Below, piece after piece: positions 40,779 through 44,541 of a DNA stretch of 44,541 nt (positions are counted from its first letter, which is position 1; every line of letters starts with the position of its first letter). The translations under genes were made by a program, and so were the position numbers. Under the pieces are notes generated by a model, which saw only the letters and a list, made by a program, of their open reading frames with translations, did no database searches and had not been told where the DNA came from. The stretch lies in the NCBI GenBank assembly GCA_026394395.1, contig JAPKYK010000004.1, forward strand, positions 1 through 44,541. The letters run 5' to 3'. Origin of the DNA: Methanomassiliicoccales archaeon. GTDB taxonomy: Archaea > Thermoplasmatota > Thermoplasmata > Methanomassiliicoccales > UBA472.

Positions 40779-43765
40779 GCGACCTAGAGAAGATGTTGGA
40801 GCAGAACGAGCGGCAGAGACTGCTGGCGGCGATAAAGGACCTGGGCGACCCCGAGTGGCGGGACCTGATGATATCGCTTATAGGTGGAATGGGCGTGCGC
40901 GTTCAATCGGCCAAGGAGGAGAAGGGCACCCTGGTCATCTACGGCCAGGGGGAGGGCGGATACATCATATTGGTCTCGCGGACCGCCTTCAGCGATCCCG
41001 AGCTGGTAGTGCGCTCCCTGGTGGAGGAGGCCAAGACCTCGGCCCGGGTCCCGGTGTTCATGACCCTGCAGGACCTGGACCCCGGCACGCTGAACTACCT
41101 GGACAAGGAAGTGGTGTCCTACGCCGACCTGGGCAAGTTCCTGGCGCTGATCCACCGGTACGGTCTGGACGATCCGCTGATGGCCAAGGAGGACCTCAAG
41201 GTGCTGGAGGACCGCGGGGCGCCCTGCCTGCCTTCCATGGGCAAGCTAGAAGCGCTGATAGACGAGGCCGAGGAAAGGCACCGCAAGGGAGACTTGGGGC
41301 GGGCCGTACAATTGCTGACCGTGGCCCTGGAAATCAAGCCGCTTAACGATACCATCTGGTTGAAGAAGGCCAGCTACCTGCTGGAGATGGGGAGGGCGCC
41401 CGAAGCGCTGGTGGCCGCCAATCACGCCGCCGAGATACGCCCCGGCGACGCCGCCACCTGGTTCCTCATCGCCCACATACAGGGCCAGCTGGAGGACCGG
41501 GACAAGGAGCTTAGCGCCTACGACACCGTGCTGCGCATTAATCCCGCCCATGCCCCGGCGCTGCTGAACAAGGGCGCCACGTTGTACGAGATGGGACGGC
41601 TGGAATGGGCGTTGAAGGTGTTCAACGACATGGTCAAGCGCTATCCCCAGGAGCCGAGGGGCTGGAACAACCGCGGCCTGGTGCTGAAGGGCATGGAGCA
41701 CCCCATCGAGGCCCAGGCTTCCTTCGAGAAGGCCAGCGTGTTGGACCGCGAATATGCCGACCCGCTCATCAACCTGGCCCGCATGAAGGACGAGGTGGGC
41801 AACTGGGAAGGGGCGGTGGAGGCCTGGAAGGACGTGCTGAGGCTGGTGGACTCCCGGGCGGACATCTGGGCTCACCTGGGCGCCTGCCTGCGAGAACTGG
41901 GTCAGAACGAGGACGCCCTCACGGCCATGGACCGCGCCCTGGACCTGGACCCCACGATGGAACAGGTCAGGGAGGAAAGGGACCGTTTGGCGGCCCTCAT
42001 GGAAGGCGAACGGGCCGTGGAGGCTCCGGTGGCCGATGGAAGGACGCTCGACCAGGTCATCAACGGTGAGCCGGCTCCCGAGCCACCGAAGGAGGAGCCA
42101 GCCATCGAAGAGGAGCCGGTAGACGAGCCGGTCAAGACCGTCATGGAGGAACCAGTTCCCGAACCGCCGAATCAGGAACCGATCGTCGAAGAGGAACCGG
42201 TCAAAGAGCCGATTGAGGCCGTCGTTGAGGTCCCCGCTCTCGAACCCGTAAAAGAAGAGCTATCTGTCGAAGAGGAACCGGTCAGAGAAACGACGGAAAC
42301 AGTCGATGAGGTCCCCGTTCCCGAACTTGTAAAAGAAGAGCTACCCGTCGAAGAAGAGCCGGTCCCTGCGACCATCGCGGCAGAAAAGGCCGATGAAGAG
42401 GCCCCCTTACCCGAAGATATCGGGCCGGTCAGCATCGCCCCGGTCGAACCAGCATTGCCAGCGATAGTACAGGAGGAACGGTCCCTCCAGGAAAGAGAAC
42501 CCGCCGGGCAGCTGGAGGTCATCCCGGAACCGTCCAAGCCGGTGGAGTTCAAGGCCGAGCAACTATCGATGGAAGTTCCCCCCGAGCTACCCAAGCCGGT
42601 GGAGTTCAAGGCCGAGCCGACGACCATAGAGGTCCCTCAAGCCGCGGGCGCCCTGCAGCTGGTCGATCAAGGGCCAGCCGCAGAGGTATCCCCGGTCGCC
42701 CCAGTTCTATTAAGGGAGACCGTTGAGGAAACTGTGGTTCAGCCTCCCGAGGTCGCGGTCGAGAAGGAGGCCCCGAGGACGAGGGCCGTATGGCTATACG
42801 AGATCTCGCTGCCCCCGCTCCCCTCCGAGAGGGAGGACCGCGTCATACAGGAGGCCAGTCTGCTTCTGGCCGGAGGGGAGAGGGAGAAGGCCCTGCAGGT
42901 CATAGGAATCGCCCAGAAAGAAAGCTCCGACCTGGAACTTCTGCGCCTGAAGGCCAGAATACTGCTCTCCCTCGGCAGAGGGGAGGAGGCGGCCGAGGCG
43001 CTGAAGGAGGCCTTGCGCCTTGCGCCCAAAGACATCCGCACGGTCCTGGACACCGAGGCCCTGTTCCACCGCTTCGGCGGGGAGGGATCCCAGTTGTTAA
43101 GAGCTATAGACGAATGCCAGGAGGCCCGGGCCCGCACGGCCCTGGACCTGCTCGAAAGGCAGGACTACGCCCAACTGGCCCGCACAGAGGTGAAGGACGA
43201 GGCGTTCCCGGCCAAGCTGGCCAAGGTCTTGGCCCAGATAAGACAGGGGCGCTACCGCGACGCCTCCAAGGTGCTGAAGGCCTTGATGTCCGAGTTCCCG
43301 GCCTCCTCAGAATGCCTGAACAACCTGGGAGTATGCATGCGCTTCATGGGGGAGTTCGACTACGACCAGGCCATACACATGATGGAACTGGCCATGGAGG
43401 TCGATCCCCATTACTCCGACGCCATGAACAACATCGGCTGCACCCTGTTCGCCGCCGGACGCTACGAGCAGGCGCTGAAGGTGCTCAAGGCCACGGCCGA
43501 CGAGGACCGCCGCCCGGAGTACCTGCTCAACCTGAGCAACGTCCAGATGGCCTTGGGCGACCCGACCGGGGCCAAGGAGAGCCTGACCACCGCCCTGAAA
43601 CTGGAGGAAAGCGCGGACGTGCTCTACATGCTGGGAGTGATCGCCGAAGGAGAGAACGAGTTCCGCTGGGCCCTCAGCCTCTACCAGGACGCCTTGGCGC
43701 AGAGCCCTGGCTTTCGTGAGGCCCAGGCCGGCCGCGACCGGACCAAGCTGCTATCCAAGAAGTGA
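40769..43765 (+). CDS. Large TPR protein with Glu/Pro-rich repeats
   Basis: The 998-residue protein starts with a domain resembling a degenerate Mrr-type restriction-endonuclease fold (GGMGVRVQSAKEEKGTLVIY, VPVFMTLQDLDPGTLNY). TPR helices cover about 165-405 (AVQLLTVALEIKPLND, ELSAYDTVLRINPAHAPALL). A Glu/Pro/Val-rich linker at about 410-665 contains imperfect repeats (EEEPVKEPIE; KPVEFKAE twice). A second TPR block follows at about 690-998. The catalytic residues of Mrr nucleases are not evident, so the head is probably a binding module. It is likely a scaffold for multi-protein assembly. The start could also be the GTG two codons later. Confidence 0.8.
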   Translation: MPVSDLEKMLEQNERQRLLAAIKDLGDPEWRDLMISLIGGMGVRVQSAKEEKGTLVIYGQGEGGYIILVSRTAFSDPELVVRSLVEEAKTSARVPVFMTLQDLDPGTLNYLDKEVVSYADLGKFLALIHRYGLDDPLMAKEDLKVLEDRGAPCLPSMGKLEALIDEAEERHRKGDLGRAVQLLTVALEIKPLNDTIWLKKASYLLEMGRAPEALVAANHAAEIRPGDAATWFLIAHIQGQLEDRDKELSAYDTVLRINPAHAPALLNKGATLYEMGRLEWALKVFNDMVKRYPQEPRGWNNRGLVLKGMEHPIEAQASFEKASVLDREYADPLINLARMKDEVGNWEGAVEAWKDVLRLVDSRADIWAHLGACLRELGQNEDALTAMDRALDLDPTMEQVREERDRLAALMEGERAVEAPVADGRTLDQVINGEPAPEPPKEEPAIEEEPVDEPVKTVMEEPVPEPPNQEPIVEEEPVKEPIEAVVEVPALEPVKEELSVEEEPVRETTETVDEVPVPELVKEELPVEEEPVPATIAAEKADEEAPLPEDIGPVSIAPVEPALPAIVQEERSLQEREPAGQLEVIPEPSKPVEFKAEQLSMEVPPELPKPVEFKAEPTTIEVPQAAGALQLVDQGPAAEVSPVAPVLLRETVEETVVQPPEVAVEKEAPRTRAVWLYEISLPPLPSEREDRVIQEASLLLAGGEREKALQVIGIAQKESSDLELLRLKARILLSLGRGEEAAEALKEALRLAPKDIRTVLDTEALFHRFGGEGSQLLRAIDECQEARARTALDLLERQDYAQLARTEVKDEAFPAKLAKVLAQIRQGRYRDASKVLKALMSEFPASSECLNNLGVCMRFMGEFDYDQAIHMMELAMEVDPHYSDAMNNIGCTLFAAGRYEQALKVLKATADEDRRPEYLLNLSNVQMALGDPTGAKESLTTALKLEESADVLYMLGVIAEGENEFRWALSLYQDALAQSPGFREAQAGRDRTKLLSKK

Positions 43766-43822
43766 ACTAGCGCTGAAGCTGTTCGATGAAGAATGTAAAA
43801 AATAAAAGGAACGAGGCACGGT

Positions 43823-44065
43823 TTAGCGGGAGATGCTCATGACCACTACGTCACGGACATCCTTCATCTCGCTGAACGGGAGCACCAAGCGGCCGTGGCT
43901 GTCAGTGCGGAACAGCCGGCTGTCTATCTCCTCGGCCGGGACCACCAACACATGGTTGATCTCTCCGGTGACGGTGTCTACCACGAAGTTGTCTATCATG
44001 CCCAAAATCTGACCGTCGTTGGTCATGACCGTCTTCCCCTTCAGCTCGGTTATGAACTTCCTCAT
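43823..44065 (-). CDS. PRC-barrel domain protein
   Basis: The 80-residue stand-alone PRC-barrel has FITELKGKTVMTNDGQILGMIDNFVVD and HVLVVPAEEIDSRLF. It is shorter than the paralogue at 32283 and lacks the Lys/Ala tail. Archaeal proteins of this size are linked to ribosome biogenesis or division complexes. It converges on the TPR gene. Confidence 0.85.
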   Translation of the reverse strand: MRKFITELKGKTVMTNDGQILGMIDNFVVDTVTGEINHVLVVPAEEIDSRLFRTDSHGRLVLPFSEMKDVRDVVVMSISR

Positions 44066-44151
44066 TTGCGCACCCCAAACAGATGGCTCACTCTACTATC
44101 GCATGAGATTGAGCATATTTATAGATTTATAGCTTCCCGGGACTGGCGCCA

Positions 44152-44541
44152 TCAGAATATGGCGAAGTAGCGGCAGCGGCAGTAGCCCTTCACCGCCTCC
44201 CTCTCCGTGCTACAGTCGTGGCAGGGCAGGGGCATGGTGCTCATGGCCTCCTCGATCTTGAAGCGCTTCCCGGTCATCTTCCGGCAGGTCGGGCAGGCGT
44301 CCTTGGCGCACTCCACCTCCACCCTCTCGAAGCCCAGGTCCTTGAAGGACTTCAGATTGTAGCGGGCGATTATCTCCTGAATGGTGCGCAGATCGTCCTT
44401 CTGCCCCATCTTGGCCAACAGGTCGACCATGCCCTGGTACATCTTCAGCTTGAGGTCGGGGTCCTCGGTCTTGATCACCAGGTCCCTCATAAGCTCGAGG
44501 GCGGCCATCCACACCAGGACCTCCTTGCCGCTGGTCACGGC
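44152..44541 (-). CDS. Cysteine-rich protein, 5' end possibly beyond window
   Basis: The frame is open to the window edge; a GTG at 44538 could start it. The visible part has a helical N-terminus (ALELMRDLVIKTEDPDLKLK) and a C-terminal zinc-binding region (CAKDACPTCRKMTGKRF, PLPCHDC, GYCRCRYF). The family is not recognised. It is upstream of the PRC-barrel gene on the same strand, separated by about 85 bp. Confidence 0.55.
   Translation of the reverse strand, partial: AVTSGKEVLVWMAALELMRDLVIKTEDPDLKLKMYQGMVDLLAKMGQKDDLRTIQEIIARYNLKSFKDLGFERVEVECAKDACPTCRKMTGKRFKIEEAMSTMPLPCHDCSTEREAVKGYCRCRYFAIF

Noticed and set aside
42030-42770. Tandem DNA repeat or CRISPR-like array
   Set aside because: The repetition follows codons of a continuous Glu/Pro-rich linker in a long ORF and is too irregular for an array.

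Overview
The window looks like the chromosome of a euryarchaeon, most likely from the Thermoplasmata/Methanomassiliicoccales side. Supporting signs are an archaeal Trm56 tRNA methyltransferase, an archaeal-type Elp3, a TIGR00295-like HD protein, PRC-barrel proteins, TATA-box promoters and mostly TGA stop codons. Two otherwise full-length conserved reading frames (a phenylacetate-CoA ligase and a Cas1) are each interrupted only by an in-frame TAG, and a third candidate is weaker. This fits a genome that reads amber as pyrrolysine, although no pyl gene lies in the window. The lineage assignment is inference.

Layout. (a) 1-4.8 kb: a giant secreted, multi-domain surface protein on the minus strand that runs off the left edge. 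(b) About 5.5-21.7 kb: an integrative element bounded by a 53-bp direct repeat (5494-5546 and 21650-21702). The right copy includes the 3' end of a tRNA-Met gene and abuts a tyrosine integrase. The left two thirds is visibly AT-rich. It carries a small membrane protein, a three-gene operon ending in a HEPN-type protein, a DUF5343-HEPN pair, decayed sequence and a two-ORF type IIG restriction-modification system. The right third is host-like in composition. It carries three zinc-ribbon membrane/secreted proteins coupled by ATGA overlaps to an N-terminally truncated, amber-containing cas1, then small DNA-binding proteins with repeated operator-like sites, and the integrase. A tRNA-Met 3' fragment in inverted orientation (9600-9623) and degenerate att-like repeats left of 5.8 kb suggest repeated insertion at this target. 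(c) 21.8-44.5 kb: core chromosome.

The core part contains a DUF2284/TetR/cupin cluster, tRNA-Asn, and an ABC exporter with a downstream polytopic membrane protein. It also has an ArsR-like/Trm56/HD operon and a phenylacetate-CoA ligase/ACT-domain operon with a truncated ligase copy. A hexapeptide (gamma-carbonic-anhydrase-like) protein, PRC-barrel proteins, thioredoxin with a thioredoxin-reductase-like flavoprotein and an HTH regulator follow. Next comes a nitrate/sulfonate/taurine-type ABC importer whose binding protein appears circularly permuted, then wHTH regulators, Elp3, and a zinc-ribbon/TPR protein pair.

Functionally, the element reads as a defence island: two HEPN modules, a restriction-modification system and a cas1 relic, with its own regulators and integrase. 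No CRISPR array, capsid gene or recognisable replicase was seen. Function calls rest on motif recognition by eye; no database search was run.
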